Assembly: GCF_001509835.1 (NCBI RefSeq)
Contig: NZ_JXTJ01000015.1
Location: 62,001-126,000, forward strand
Direction: 5' to 3'
Length of the DNA stretch: 64,000 nt
Source of the DNA: Allobosea sp. WAO
GTDB taxonomy: Bacteria > Pseudomonadota > Alphaproteobacteria > Rhizobiales > Beijerinckiaceae
The notes below the pieces were generated by a model. It ran no database searches and was not told where the DNA came from. It saw nothing but the letters and a program-made list of their open reading frames with translations. How positions within the stretch are numbered: position 1 is the first letter of the stretch; the number at the start of each line of letters is the position of its first letter. The position numbers and the translations under genes are program-made. Shown piece after piece: positions 52,359 to 61,576 of the stretch.

Positions 52359-53828
52359 ATGAGCATTGTCCCGACCCAGATCCTGACCAGGGCCCGCATC
52401 GGCGGGCCGCGGTCTTTCGCCCTTCCCGCCCTGGAAATGCGGCTGCCGTTTCGCGCCGCGATCCTCCCGCTCGGGCTCGCCGCCCTGTTCGGCGCGGCGA
52501 TCTGGCTCTGGCTGCCATTCCCGGCCGAGGCCCGGATCGCGCTGATCGTGTTCGGCCTCGCGACGATCGCCTGGTGCCTGACCTCGCTCGACGACACGCT
52601 GATCGCGCTTGCGGCGGCGGCAATTCTGGTCGCAACACGCACCGTCCCGGCGCAGCAGCTCCATGGCGCGCTCGGCAGCGAGCTGATCTGGCTCCTGATC
52701 GGCGCCTTCATCATCGCGGCGGCGCTGCGCGCCTGCGGGCTCGCCGAGCGGCTGGCTCTCTCGGCCCTGCCCCGCGTCCGCACCGTGAGAGCCCTGTTCC
52801 TCGCGGTCACCGCCGTGATTATCGCAACCGCCTTCGTGGTGCCGTCGACCTCTGGCCGGGCGGCACTATTGCTGCCGGTCTATCTGGCCCTCGCCGCCGC
52901 CATCGACGATACTAGGATCAATCGGGCGCTCGCTCTGCTGTTCCCGACGGTGATCCTGCTTTCGGCGGGCGGCTCGCTGATCGGCGCTGGCGCGCATCTG
53001 ATCGCGGTCGAGATGATCGTACGCAGCGGTGGCGGCGCCTATGGCTATCTCGGCTGGATGGCGATGGCGCTGCCGCTGGCGGTGATCGCCAGCCTCGCCG
53101 CCATGGCGCTCGTCCTGTGGTTGTTCCTCGCGCCGGCCGAGCGGAGGCGGGCACTGTCTCTGCCCGCGCCCGAGACCGGCCCGCTGACGCGTCAACAGCT
53201 CTATGTGGGCGCCGTGATCGGCCTCGTCGTGCTCGGCTGGAGCACGCAGGGCCTGCATGGCGTCGATGCCGCGGTCGTGACGCTGCTCGGTGCCGTCGCG
53301 GTGACCTTGAAGCCGCTCGCGCCGGTCTCGATGAAGCAGGCGGCCAGGACGGTCGAATGGCAGCTCATCCTGTTCCTCGCTGCGACCACGCTAATGGGCA
53401 GCGCGCTGATCGCGACCGGCGCGGCGAAATCGCTGATGGAGCTTCTGCTCGCAGCGTTGCCTCCCGGCGCGCTGGGCTCGGTGCCGGCGGTGGCGGCTTT
53501 GGTCGCCGCGGTAGCACTGCTCTCGCATCTGCTGATCACCTCGCGTAGCGCGCGGGCGACCATCCTGATTCCGCTGCTCGCCCTGCCGCTGGTCGCGCAT
53601 GGCTATGATGCCGGGGCGCTGATCGTGCTGATCGTGATGGGCACCGGCTTCTGCCAGACGCTGGCGGTCAGCGCCAAGCCGGTCGCGCTCTATGCCGATC
53701 TCGAAAAACCGACCTATGCGGCGCGCGACCTGATGCTTCTTTCGCTGGCGTTGCTGCCGGTGATGTTCGCGCTGTTGATGGGTTTCTCGCTCTGGATCTG
53801 GCCGTTGTTCGGCCTGGCTTTGCGCTGA
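52359..53828 (+). CDS. SLC13/DASS-type anion permease
   Basis: A 489-residue inner-membrane protein with around twelve helices. Features such as VVPSTSGRAALLLPVYLALA and LLITSRSARATILIPLLALPLV are the SNT/S-R loops of the divalent anion:sodium symporter family (CitT/SdcS/arsenite-like). Likely imports di- or tricarboxylates or sulfate. No regulator is adjacent. The ATG at 52359 follows a TTG at 52350 that could add three residues. The glycerate kinase gene follows about 100 bases downstream. Confidence 0.82.
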   Translation: MSIVPTQILTRARIGGPRSFALPALEMRLPFRAAILPLGLAALFGAAIWLWLPFPAEARIALIVFGLATIAWCLTSLDDTLIALAAAAILVATRTVPAQQLHGALGSELIWLLIGAFIIAAALRACGLAERLALSALPRVRTVRALFLAVTAVIIATAFVVPSTSGRAALLLPVYLALAAAIDDTRINRALALLFPTVILLSAGGSLIGAGAHLIAVEMIVRSGGGAYGYLGWMAMALPLAVIASLAAMALVLWLFLAPAERRRALSLPAPETGPLTRQQLYVGAVIGLVVLGWSTQGLHGVDAAVVTLLGAVAVTLKPLAPVSMKQAARTVEWQLILFLAATTLMGSALIATGAAKSLMELLLAALPPGALGSVPAVAALVAAVALLSHLLITSRSARATILIPLLALPLVAHGYDAGALIVLIVMGTGFCQTLAVSAKPVALYADLEKPTYAARDLMLLSLALLPVMFALLMGFSLWIWPLFGLALR

Positions 53829-53932
53829 GCCGCCCGGCCCGAAAAATAATGAGCCGGCATCGGAATAAGCCCGGAGCGGCATCGTTTACGGAGCAGAGGC
53901 GCAAGGCCTCGTGGCACTGTGAGGATCATCCG

Positions 53933-55108
53933 ATGACGCTCAACATCCTGATCGCCCCTTCGGGTTTCAAGGAGAGCCTGGACGCCAGCGACGTCGCCGC
54001 CGCCATCGCCTCGGGCGTCCATGCCGCCATGCCGGACGCCAGAACCCTGCTGGCGCCGCTGGTCGATGGTGGCGAAGGCTTCACCCGGGCGCTGGTCGCC
54101 GCCACCGGCGGTCAGCTTCACGAGCGGACCGTGACCGGGCCGGTCGGCCAGCCGGTCGCCGCCTGCTTCGGCTTCCTCGGCCGTCCCGGTCCGAAGACCG
54201 CGGTGATCGAGATGGCCGCTGCCGCCGGTCTCGCTTTGGTCCCGCGCGACCAGCGCAACCCGATGCTGACGACGAGCTATGGCGTCGGCGAACTGATCCT
54301 GGCGGCGCTCGATGCCGGCGCGGAACGCATCCTGATCGGCTGCGGCGACAGCGGCATCAACGATGGCGGGGCCGGCATGGCCGAGGCCCTCGGCATCCGC
54401 CTGCTCGATGCGAACGGGCAGCAGATCGCCCGCGGTGGGGGTGCGCTCGCCGATCTCACTCGCATCGACCTTTCGGGGCGCGACCCACGCCTCGATAGCG
54501 TCAGGCTCGACGCGGCGGTGAACTGGCACAACATCCTGCTCGGCCCGAAAGGCGTGGCGCGTGTCTTCGCGCCGCAGAAGGGTGCGACGCCCGAACAGGT
54601 CGTCATTCTGGAAGCGGCGCTCGAAACCTATGCCGCCTGCCTGCGCGAGGCGACCGGCCATGACCTTGCGAGCGCGCCCGGCGGCGGCGCATCGGGCGGG
54701 CTGGGCGCCGGCCTGCAGGGGCTGCTGGGCGCAAGGCTGCACCCACGTTACAGTATCGTGATGCAATATCTGGCTTTCGACGACCTGCTGGGCCAGGCCG
54801 ACCTCGTCATCACCGCCGAGGGCTGCCTCGACGAGCAGACGCCGTTCGGCAAGATCCCGGCCGAGGTGGCGCGGCGCGCGAAGGCGCTGGGCATTCCGGT
54901 GGTGGCGCTCGCCGGCACGATCGGTCGGGGCAAGGTGCGGATCAATTTCGAGCATGGCATCGACGCCTTCGCCAGTATCCTGAAGCGGCCCTGCACGCTT
55001 GAGGAGGCGATCGCCGAATCGGAGAAGCTGCTGCGCCGGGCCGCCGAGGATGCGGTGCGCATGATCGGCGTCGGGATTCGCCTGCGCGGCGAGAGGTCGG
55101 CGGCATGA
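53933..55108 (+). CDS. Glycerate kinase (GarK/GlxK type)
   Basis: A 391-residue glycerate 2-kinase type I that phosphorylates D-glycerate with ATP. Family motifs include IAPSGFKESLDA at the N-terminus, the acid-rich DGGEGF near 45, the GCGDSGINDGGAGMAEALG motif and APGGGASGGLGAGLQGLLGA near 250. GAGG eight bases upstream of ATG fixes the start. It links glyoxylate/tartrate-derived glycerate to glycolysis. Its last codon overlaps the peptidase gene by ATGA, an unusual pairing. Confidence 0.93.
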   Translation: MTLNILIAPSGFKESLDASDVAAAIASGVHAAMPDARTLLAPLVDGGEGFTRALVAATGGQLHERTVTGPVGQPVAACFGFLGRPGPKTAVIEMAAAAGLALVPRDQRNPMLTTSYGVGELILAALDAGAERILIGCGDSGINDGGAGMAEALGIRLLDANGQQIARGGGALADLTRIDLSGRDPRLDSVRLDAAVNWHNILLGPKGVARVFAPQKGATPEQVVILEAALETYAACLREATGHDLASAPGGGASGGLGAGLQGLLGARLHPRYSIVMQYLAFDDLLGQADLVITAEGCLDEQTPFGKIPAEVARRAKALGIPVVALAGTIGRGKVRINFEHGIDAFASILKRPCTLEEAIAESEKLLRRAAEDAVRMIGVGIRLRGERSAA

Positions 55109-56487
55109 GGCTTCGCCGCCCTTCCACCGCCGGACTGGCTAGGCTGGCCCGTGCCGTGACGCTCGGTCTCGGGCTGGCACTGCTGCCCTTCGCCGGCCTG
55201 CCCGATGCCTCCGGCCGCTTCGCCGCCGCCTTCGCCGACGATGATGGCGGCGGCGACGACGGCGGTGGCGGAGGAACGGGCGGCGGCTCTGGCGGCGGAG
55301 GTTCAGGCGGCGGTGGAGGCGGCGGCAGCGCGGAGCGCAGCAGCAGCGGGCGCCATATCCGTTCCTTCAACCTGTTCGGCCTGTTCGAAATCGGGCAGAG
55401 CGCGCCACGACAGAGCCAGCGCTCGGCGCGCCCGCAGCGCCCCGCGGTCCAGGCCGTGCCGCGCGAGATCGTCGCGGCAGGGTTGACCGAGGCGGATATC
55501 GCCCGGCTGCGCGAGGAGGGGTTTCGCCTGGTCGCGCAGCGCAGTCTCGGCCTCGTCGGCAATCTGACGGTGCGCATGCGCGTGCCGCGGCGCCTCTCGA
55601 CGGCACGGGCGGTGGAGCGGGTGCGTACGCTGTTTCCGGCGGCGCTGGTCGATCTCAACCATCTCTATCGCGGCGTCGCGGCGCCATGCCCGGATAATCG
55701 CTGCTTCTCCCTGCTGGCGCCGGAGGCGCGCATCGCCGGGTCCTGCGTGGCGCGCGGCACGATCGGCATGGTCGATACGGGCGTCGACCTCGCCCATCCG
55801 GCCCTCGCCGGCAGGGCGATCGAGACCGAGAGCGTGCGCGAGCCGGGCTACAAGCCTGCAGGCGATGCGCACGGGACCGATGTCGCGATCCTCCTGACCC
55901 GGGGGACGGGCGGCGAGGGCGCGCGCATCGTAGCGGTCGATGCCTTCCACCGGCGTGGCGGCAGCGCCAATGCCGACAGCTTCGACCTTTCCGCCGCGCT
56001 CGATTTGCTGGCCGGGCGGCAGGTGCCGGTCGTCAACCTCAGCCTCGCCGGGCCGGCCAATGCGCTGGTCGAGCGGATCGGCAGCCTGATGCATGGTCGC
56101 GGCACGGTTCTGGTCGCGGCAGCGGGCAATGGCGGGCCGGGCGCCGAGCCGCTCTATCCCGCCGCCTATCCCTGGGCGGTGGCGGTGACCGCGATCGACC
56201 GCGACGGCAAGGTCTATGCGCGCGCCAATCGCGGCGCACATCTCGCCTTCGCGGCGCCGGGCGTTCGCGTCCAGTTCCCCGACAAGGCAATGCGGCCCGG
56301 CCCGCCGCGCTCGGGCACCTCCTATGCAGCGCCCTTGGTGACGCTCGCCTTCGCGCATCGCCGGATGCAGGACGAGAAGGCGCAGCCGCAGGCGCTGCTC
56401 GCGGCACTTTCGGCCGAGGCCAGGGACCTCGGCGCTCCCGGACGGGACCCGGTCTTCGGCTGGGGCAGCCTGTCCTGCCCGCTGTAG
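55105..56487 (+). CDS. Exported subtilisin-like (S8) peptidase with polyglycine linker
   Basis: A 460-residue protease. An N-terminal hydrophobic signal segment (about 16-44) is followed by an extreme Gly/Asp/Ser linker at 48-75, then a short globular domain that may act as an inhibitor. The S8 catalytic domain has Asp224 (MVDTGVD), His256 (DAHGTDVA), Asn342 (AAAGNGG) and Ser406 (SGTSYAAP). The signal predicts a periplasmic or secreted protein. The start overlaps the glycerate kinase stop (ATGA); an ECF sigma factor gene follows 25 bases later. It may belong to that regulatory unit. Confidence 0.88.
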   Translation: MRLRRPSTAGLARLARAVTLGLGLALLPFAGLPDASGRFAAAFADDDGGGDDGGGGGTGGGSGGGGSGGGGGGGSAERSSSGRHIRSFNLFGLFEIGQSAPRQSQRSARPQRPAVQAVPREIVAAGLTEADIARLREEGFRLVAQRSLGLVGNLTVRMRVPRRLSTARAVERVRTLFPAALVDLNHLYRGVAAPCPDNRCFSLLAPEARIAGSCVARGTIGMVDTGVDLAHPALAGRAIETESVREPGYKPAGDAHGTDVAILLTRGTGGEGARIVAVDAFHRRGGSANADSFDLSAALDLLAGRQVPVVNLSLAGPANALVERIGSLMHGRGTVLVAAAGNGGPGAEPLYPAAYPWAVAVTAIDRDGKVYARANRGAHLAFAAPGVRVQFPDKAMRPGPPRSGTSYAAPLVTLAFAHRRMQDEKAQPQALLAALSAEARDLGAPGRDPVFGWGSLSCPL

Positions 56488-56512
56488 ACGCCAGCGAAAC
56501 CGAGAAAAGCCG

Positions 56513-57070
56513 ATGTCGGATATGCGACCAGGCCAGATAGCCAGCGGCCCCCCGCTGCCGGGAACGGCAGGCGGGCTCTCTCCCTTCGCGACGGAACTGG
56601 TCTCGTTGCTGCCGCGCCTGCGTCGCTATGCGATGACGCTGACGCGCTCGGCCAGCGAGGCGGACGATCTCGCGCAGGCGAGCTGCGAGAGGGCGCTGAA
56701 GGCGCAGGCGCAGTTTCAGGAGGGTACCAGGCTCGATGCCTGGCTGTTCAGCATCGCCCGCAATCTCTGGATCGATGCGCTGCGCAAGCGCCAGCGCGAG
56801 GGGCGTACCGAGGAAATCGATGCCCATCTCGATCTGCCGGGCGAGGATGGGCGGCAGGTGAACGAGGTCGCGTTGACCGTCGATTCCGTCCAGCAGGCGC
56901 TGGCGCAGATGCCGGAGGAGCATCGCCGGCTGCTGATGCTGATCTGCGTCGAGGGCTGCAGCTATCGCGCCGCCTCGGAGCAATTGGCGATCCCGATAGG
57001 CACGGTGATGAGCCGCCTGTCGCGGGCGCGGCAGGGTCTGGCGGCAAGACTGGGAATGGAAGCGAAATGA
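56513..57070 (+). CDS. ECF-family RNA polymerase sigma factor
   Basis: A 185-residue extracytoplasmic-function sigma factor: region 2 at about 30-95 (RLRRYAMTLTRSASEADDLAQAS, then LDAWLFSIARNLWIDALRKRQR) and region 4 at about 125-180 (LPEEH-type QMPEEHRRLLMLICVEGCSY, and AIPIGTVMSRLSRARQGL). It overlaps its probable anti-sigma gene by ATGA. The subtilase gene immediately upstream may be a target or a component. Confidence 0.93.
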   Translation: MSDMRPGQIASGPPLPGTAGGLSPFATELVSLLPRLRRYAMTLTRSASEADDLAQASCERALKAQAQFQEGTRLDAWLFSIARNLWIDALRKRQREGRTEEIDAHLDLPGEDGRQVNEVALTVDSVQQALAQMPEEHRRLLMLICVEGCSYRAASEQLAIPIGTVMSRLSRARQGLAARLGMEAK

Positions 57071-57846
57071 CGAAGCCCGAAGTCTCTGACGAGATGCTGA
57101 CCGCCCTGGCCGATGGCGAGCTTTCCGCCGGCGAGGCCGAGCGGCTGCATGCGCTGGTCACGGCCGATCCCGAATTGGCCGAGCGCTTCGCCATCCTCGC
57201 CGAGACGCGCTTCCTGCTCGAAGCCGAGGGCGAGCCGAAGCCGGAAGCTGTGCCGGAGCGGCTCCTGGCCGCGATCGACGCTGCGGATGCCCCTCCCGCG
57301 CAGGCGCAGCCGAGGCTGACGGTGATCGCCGGTGGCGCCGGGGAGAAGCCGATAGCCGCGCCGCGCACGAGTGCTCGCCGCGCCGGCTGGCGCTTGCCGC
57401 TGGCGGCGAGCTTCCTGCTCGTGGCGGGGGGCGTCGCCGGCTATCTCGCAGCAGGGCGAGGGGGGCAAGGTTCCCCCGGCATTGCGGTGGCCGGTCTCGA
57501 CCGGGCCGCGCTAAGCGCGGCGCTCGACACGGTGGCGAGCGGCGGGGCGGTCGCGCTGCCGGCCGGGAATCTTCGCATCATCGCCTCGCACAAGCTCGCC
57601 GATGGCCGCCTCTGCCGCGAGTACACGATCTCCGGCGCCGGACAGGGCAAACCCGGCTGGAACGGGGTCGACTGCCGGGATGGGCAGGGCTGGCGGACGG
57701 AGTTCGTGGCGGCGACCCCGCCGGAGAGTGCGGGCTACAAGCCGGCGAGCGGCGGCGCACTGGCCGAGGCCTTCCTACTCGATCGCGGCGCGGAAGGCCC
57801 GCTCGATCCGGCGGCTGAGCAGGGGCTGTTGAGAGGGGCGAGGTAG
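57067..57846 (+). CDS. Anti-sigma factor, membrane-anchored
   Basis: A 259-residue protein. The N-terminal EVSDEMLTALADGELSAGEAERLHALVTADPELA is the helical anti-sigma/zinc-finger-like pattern (without the classical HXXXCXXC). One transmembrane helix lies at about 104-121, and a periplasmic domain follows with two cysteines (LCREYT, VDCRDG). It overlaps the ECF sigma gene by ATGA, so it is expected to hold that sigma at the membrane until a signal releases it. Confidence 0.85.
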   Translation: MTKPEVSDEMLTALADGELSAGEAERLHALVTADPELAERFAILAETRFLLEAEGEPKPEAVPERLLAAIDAADAPPAQAQPRLTVIAGGAGEKPIAAPRTSARRAGWRLPLAASFLLVAGGVAGYLAAGRGGQGSPGIAVAGLDRAALSAALDTVASGGAVALPAGNLRIIASHKLADGRLCREYTISGAGQGKPGWNGVDCRDGQGWRTEFVAATPPESAGYKPASGGALAEAFLLDRGAEGPLDPAAEQGLLRGAR

Positions 57847-57876
57847 CCCGCACTAGTTTCGGTCGGAACCACAGGG

Positions 57877-57971
57877 TCGTCTCGGGCTTGACCCGGGACC
57901 CATGCCAGAGCGCTTGTTCGGGAAGCTCAGGCATGGATCCCGGCTCTGCGCTTCGCTCCGGCCGGGATGAC
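57877..57971. repeat. Intergenic repeat with ends GTCGTCTCGGGC / GCCGGGATGAC
   Basis: About 95 bases with inverted elements GGATCCCGG-like and CTGCGCTTCGCTCC, typical of the CCCGGGACCCATGCC / CCGGGATGAC family common in rhizobial genomes. A possible relative is a short ACCCGTCATTCCGAG at about 3816, which lies across the nitrilase gene end. Confidence 0.45.
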
Positions 57972-57998
57972 TAGCGTTTACCTTGGGGCTCTCCCGCG

Positions 57999-59984
57999 TC
58001 AGCGCTCCTTCGCCGCGAGCCCGGCGACATCGGCGATGATGCCGTCGAGGGCGAAGTCCTTGGGCGTGTAGACCGCCGCGACCCCCATATTGCGCAGGGC
58101 GTTCTCGTCATCGGGCGGGATGATGCCGCCGACCACGACCGGAACCTCCATACCGGCGACGCGCAGGCGCGCGGTGACGTCGCGCACCAGCGGCAGATGC
58201 GAACCCGAAAGAATGGAAAGGCCGATGATATCTGCCTCGGTTTCCTTCGCCTGGGTCACGATCTCCTCGGGGGTCTGGCGAATGCCGCCATAACTGACCT
58301 GCATGCCGGCATCGCGGGCCCGGACCGCGATCTGCTCGGCGCCGTTCGAATGGCCGTCGAGGCCGGGCTTGCCGACCAGGAAGCGCGGCGTGCGGCCGAG
58401 TTTTTCGGTGGCGCGGGCGACGGCGGCCTTCACGGTGGCGAGGCCGGCATCGTCGCCGAGCTTGGTCGTGTCGACGCCGGTCGGGGCGCGGTACTCGCCA
58501 AAAATCTCGCGCAGGGTCTGGGCCCATTCACCGGTGGTGACGCGGGCCTTGGCGCAGGCGATCGAGGCCGGCATGACGTTGCGGGCTTCCTTGGCGGCGC
58601 TCGCCAGCTCGGAAAGCGCGACCTCCGCCGCCCTGGCGTCGCGGGCCGAGCGCCAGGCCTTCAGACGGCCGACCGCCTCGATCTCGACCGAGTCCGGTAC
58701 GGTGACGACATTGCCTTCGCCGGCCGAGAGCGGCGAGGGCTCGCTATTGGTGAACTTGTTGACGCCGACGACGATCTGCTCGCCGCGCTCGATCGCCTCG
58801 ATCCGGCGCGCACCGTTCTCGACCAGCGCCTGCTTCATGTAGCCGGTCTCGATGGCGGCCAGCGCTCCGCCCATGGCGTCGATCTTGGCGAGTTCCTCGA
58901 GCGCTGCTGCTTTGAGCTCGGCGACCTTGCTATCGATCACGGTCGAGCCGTCGAAGATGTCACCGAATTCGAGCAGGTCGGTCTCATAGGCCAGGACCTG
59001 CTGCATGCGCAGCGACCATTGCTGGTCGAAGGGGCGCGGCAGGCCGAGCGCCTCGTTCCAGGCCGGGAGCTGGACGGCGCGGGCGCGGGCCTTCTTGGAC
59101 AGCGTCACCGCCAGCATCTCGATCAGGATGCGGTAGACATTGTTCTCGGCCTGCGGCTCGGTCAGTCCCAGCGAATTGACCTGCACGCCATAGCGGAAGC
59201 GGCGATGCTGCTCCTCGGTGACGCCGTAGCGGCCGAGCGTGATCTCGTCCCAGAGCTCGACGAAGCTGCGCATCTTGCAGAGCTCGGTGACGAAGCGCAT
59301 GCCGGCATTGACGAAGAAGGAGATGCGCCCGACGACGCTGCCGAACTCCTCCGCCGAGACTTCCGGCCGGGCCTTGATCGAGTCGAGCAGGGCGATCGCG
59401 GTCGCGAGCGCGAAGGAGAGCTCCTGCACCGGCGAGGCGCCGGCCTCCTGCAGATGGTAGGAGCAGACATTGGTCGGGTTCCATTTCGGCAGCTCGCGGG
59501 CCGTGAACACGACGATGTCGGTGGTCAGCGCCATGGAAGGGCGCGGCGGGAAGACGTAAGTCCCGCGGGAGAGGTATTCCTTGACGAGATCGTTCTGGGT
59601 CGTGCCCTGCAGGGCCGGGCGCGGGGCGCCCTGCTCGTCGGCGACGGCGATATAGAGCGAGAGCAGCCAGGCTGCCGTCGCGTTGATCGTCATCGAAGTG
59701 TTCATCTGCGCCAGCGGGATCTGGTCGAACAGGGTGCGCATGTCGCCGAGATGCGTGACGGGCACGCCGACCTTGCCGACCTCGCCGCGCGAGAGGACAT
59801 GGTCGGGGTCGTAGCCGGTCTGGGTCGGCAGGTCGAAGGCGACGGAAAGCCCGGTCTGGCCCTTGGCGAGATTGGTCCGGTAGAGCCTGTTGGATTCGGC
59901 GGCGTCGGAATGGCCGGCATAGGTCCGGAAGATCCAGGGCTTATCGCGCTGGGTCTGGTTCCGAAGCGGATCGATCGCGTTCAT
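57999..59984 (-). CDS. ecm: Ethylmalonyl-CoA mutase (MeaA/Ecm type), B12-dependent
   Basis: A 661-residue single-chain mutase. KPWIFRTYAGHSDAAESNRLYR and AFDLPTQTGYDPDH at the N-terminus are the substrate-binding landmarks of the methylmalonyl-CoA mutase fold. The C-terminal cobalamin domain has GLDGHSNGAEQ, with DxHxxG. The sequence resembles the MeaA form of Methylobacterium/Rhodobacter, which makes methylsuccinyl-CoA in the ethylmalonyl-CoA pathway. I assign it by that resemblance. Other pathway genes (ccr, mch, mcl1) are not in the window. The start has AGGGAG upstream. Confidence 0.88.
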   Translation of the reverse strand: MNAIDPLRNQTQRDKPWIFRTYAGHSDAAESNRLYRTNLAKGQTGLSVAFDLPTQTGYDPDHVLSRGEVGKVGVPVTHLGDMRTLFDQIPLAQMNTSMTINATAAWLLSLYIAVADEQGAPRPALQGTTQNDLVKEYLSRGTYVFPPRPSMALTTDIVVFTARELPKWNPTNVCSYHLQEAGASPVQELSFALATAIALLDSIKARPEVSAEEFGSVVGRISFFVNAGMRFVTELCKMRSFVELWDEITLGRYGVTEEQHRRFRYGVQVNSLGLTEPQAENNVYRILIEMLAVTLSKKARARAVQLPAWNEALGLPRPFDQQWSLRMQQVLAYETDLLEFGDIFDGSTVIDSKVAELKAAALEELAKIDAMGGALAAIETGYMKQALVENGARRIEAIERGEQIVVGVNKFTNSEPSPLSAGEGNVVTVPDSVEIEAVGRLKAWRSARDARAAEVALSELASAAKEARNVMPASIACAKARVTTGEWAQTLREIFGEYRAPTGVDTTKLGDDAGLATVKAAVARATEKLGRTPRFLVGKPGLDGHSNGAEQIAVRARDAGMQVSYGGIRQTPEEIVTQAKETEADIIGLSILSGSHLPLVRDVTARLRVAGMEVPVVVGGIIPPDDENALRNMGVAAVYTPKDFALDGIIADVAGLAAKER

Positions 59985-60136
59985 GGTCGCTCCCTGCCGT
60001 GCCGTCTTTGAGCTCGTGCAAACTGATTGTTGCACTGCAGCGAAGATAACGCCAGTGGGAGCGAAAGGTCGCCTCAGACCTTGGGATGAGGTGAGGCGAG
60101 GCTACCGTTCGATATGAGCTGGGTCATTGCCTCGAC
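59985..60136. other. Intergenic region upstream of ecm
   Basis: About 150 bases between the ecm start and the repeat at 60137. GCAAACTGATTGTTGCACTGC near 60016 (written in two overlapping pieces: GCAAACTGATTG and TGTTGCACTGC) is the most AT-rich part and may carry the promoter. No ORF of note. Confidence 0.4.
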
Positions 60137-60227
60137 GTGATGCCCGCCCTTGTGGCGGGCATCCACGTCTTGAGCATCGTCTTCGATCACCGAAGACGTG
60201 GATGGTCGGGACAAGCCCGACCATGAC
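60137..60227. repeat. 91-bp two-hairpin repeat, copy 4
   Basis: Hairpin GTGATGCCCGCC with TTGTG and GGCGGGCATCC on the left, and GGATGGTCGGG with ACAAG and CCCGACCATGAC on the right. CCACGTCTTG and CGAAGACGTGG lie between them, themselves complementary. Same length and orientation as the copy at 16547. Confidence 0.8.
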
Positions 60228-60247
60228 GATGGAAAGCGAAGCGGATG

Positions 60248-61411
60248 CTACTCCGCCAGTTCGCGCATTACCTTGATCAGGTCGGATTTGCCCTCGAAGC
60301 CGATGCCCGACAGCTCCGGCATGACGATATGGCTGTCCTCGACGCGGACGCTGTCAGGGAAGCCGCCATAGGGCTGGAACAGGTCGGGATAGCTCTCATT
60401 GCCGCCGAGGCCGAGGCCAGCGGCAATGTTGAGCGACATCTGGTGGCCGCCATGCGGGATGCAGCGATCCCAACCCCAGCCGGCGACCTTCAGCGCGGCG
60501 AGCGTGCGCTGGTACTCGCATAGCCCGTAGGAGAGGGCGCAGTCGAATTGCAGCCAGTCGCGATCCGGCCGCATGCCGCCATAGCGCAGCAGGTTGCGGG
60601 CGTCCTGATGGCTGAAGAGGTTCTCGCCGGTCGCCATCGGGCCGGGATAGAACTCGGCGAGCGCGGCCTGGAGGGCGTAGTCGAGCGGGTCGCCCGCCTC
60701 CTCGTACCAGAACAGCGGGTAGTCGCGCATCGCCTTGGCATAGGCGACGGCGGTCTCAAGGTCGAAGCGGCCATTGGCGTCGACGGCGAGCTGCGCATCC
60801 TTGCCGATCTCGGCCAGCACCGCCTCGATGCGGCGGCGATCCTCGGCGAGCGGGGCGCCGCCGATCTTCATCTTCACGACGCGATAGCCGCGGTCGAGAT
60901 AGGAGCGCATCTCGGCGCGCAGCTGGGCGTCGTCCTTACCGGGATAATAGTAGCCGCCGGCGGCGTAGACGAAGACCTTCGGGTCGGCTTGCCGGCCATG
61001 GCGCTCGGCGAGCAGCCGGAACAGCGGCTTGCCGGCGATCTTGGCGGTGGCGTCCCAGATCGCCATGTCGAGCGTGCCGACGGCGACCGAGCGCTCGCCA
61101 TGGCCGCCCGGCTTCTCGTTTTTCATCATCGCCGCCCAGCAGCGATCGGGATCGAGATTGTCGCCGGCGTCATTGATGAGGCTCTTCGCCTCGGCTTCCA
61201 GCAGGCGCGGCGCGAAGCGCTCGCGGATCAGCCCGCCCTGGCCGTAGCGGCCGTTCGAGTTGAAGCCGTAGCCGACGACGCGGCTTCCGTCGCGGACGAC
61301 ATCGGTGACGACGGCGACGAGACTCGTCGTCATCTTCGAGAAGTCGATATAGGCATTGCGGATCGGCGAGGCGATCGGTTGCGTGATCTCGCGGACGTCG
61401 ACGATGCGCAT
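60248..61411 (-). CDS. tarD: D(-)-tartrate dehydratase, enolase superfamily
   Basis: A 387-residue enzyme that dehydrates D-tartrate to oxaloacetate. The active-site residues of the characterised Bradyrhizobium enzyme appear at equivalent positions: the VVKMKIGG lysine pair (Lys180/182), the metal ligands Asp211 (AVDANG), Glu237 (YEEAG) and Glu263 (GENLF), and a base His near 320 (IPHGGHQ). The strings IRNAYIDFSKMTTSLVAVVTD and PGGHGERSVAVGTLDMAIWD are nearly as I recall for that enzyme. Start chosen at MRIVDVREIT with GGGGAG upstream. It is divergent from an aminotransferase. Confidence 0.84.
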   Translation of the reverse strand: MRIVDVREITQPIASPIRNAYIDFSKMTTSLVAVVTDVVRDGSRVVGYGFNSNGRYGQGGLIRERFAPRLLEAEAKSLINDAGDNLDPDRCWAAMMKNEKPGGHGERSVAVGTLDMAIWDATAKIAGKPLFRLLAERHGRQADPKVFVYAAGGYYYPGKDDAQLRAEMRSYLDRGYRVVKMKIGGAPLAEDRRRIEAVLAEIGKDAQLAVDANGRFDLETAVAYAKAMRDYPLFWYEEAGDPLDYALQAALAEFYPGPMATGENLFSHQDARNLLRYGGMRPDRDWLQFDCALSYGLCEYQRTLAALKVAGWGWDRCIPHGGHQMSLNIAAGLGLGGNESYPDLFQPYGGFPDSVRVEDSHIVMPELSGIGFEGKSDLIKVMRELAE

Positions 61412-61576
61412 GGTCTTCTGCTCCCCTTTTCCGCGCTTATGCCCCGGCCGGCCGGGGCTGGCCACTGCCGGGCCGGGGGCGGCGCCATGCGCGCGGGGTG
61501 GTTTCCCGGGAGCGGGAGGCTCTGTAGGGTCGCCGCGATCATCAGCAGTCCACTATCCGCAGTCGCAGTGAGAAGC

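Noticed and set aside
58197..60011. Long plus-strand ORF opposite the mutase gene
   Set aside because: Antisense reading of a well-matched MeaA/Ecm gene; no motifs.
60548..61576. Upstream extension of the aminotransferase frame through the tartrate dehydratase gene
   Set aside because: It runs antisense through tarD; the true start at 61577 gives the family N-terminus.
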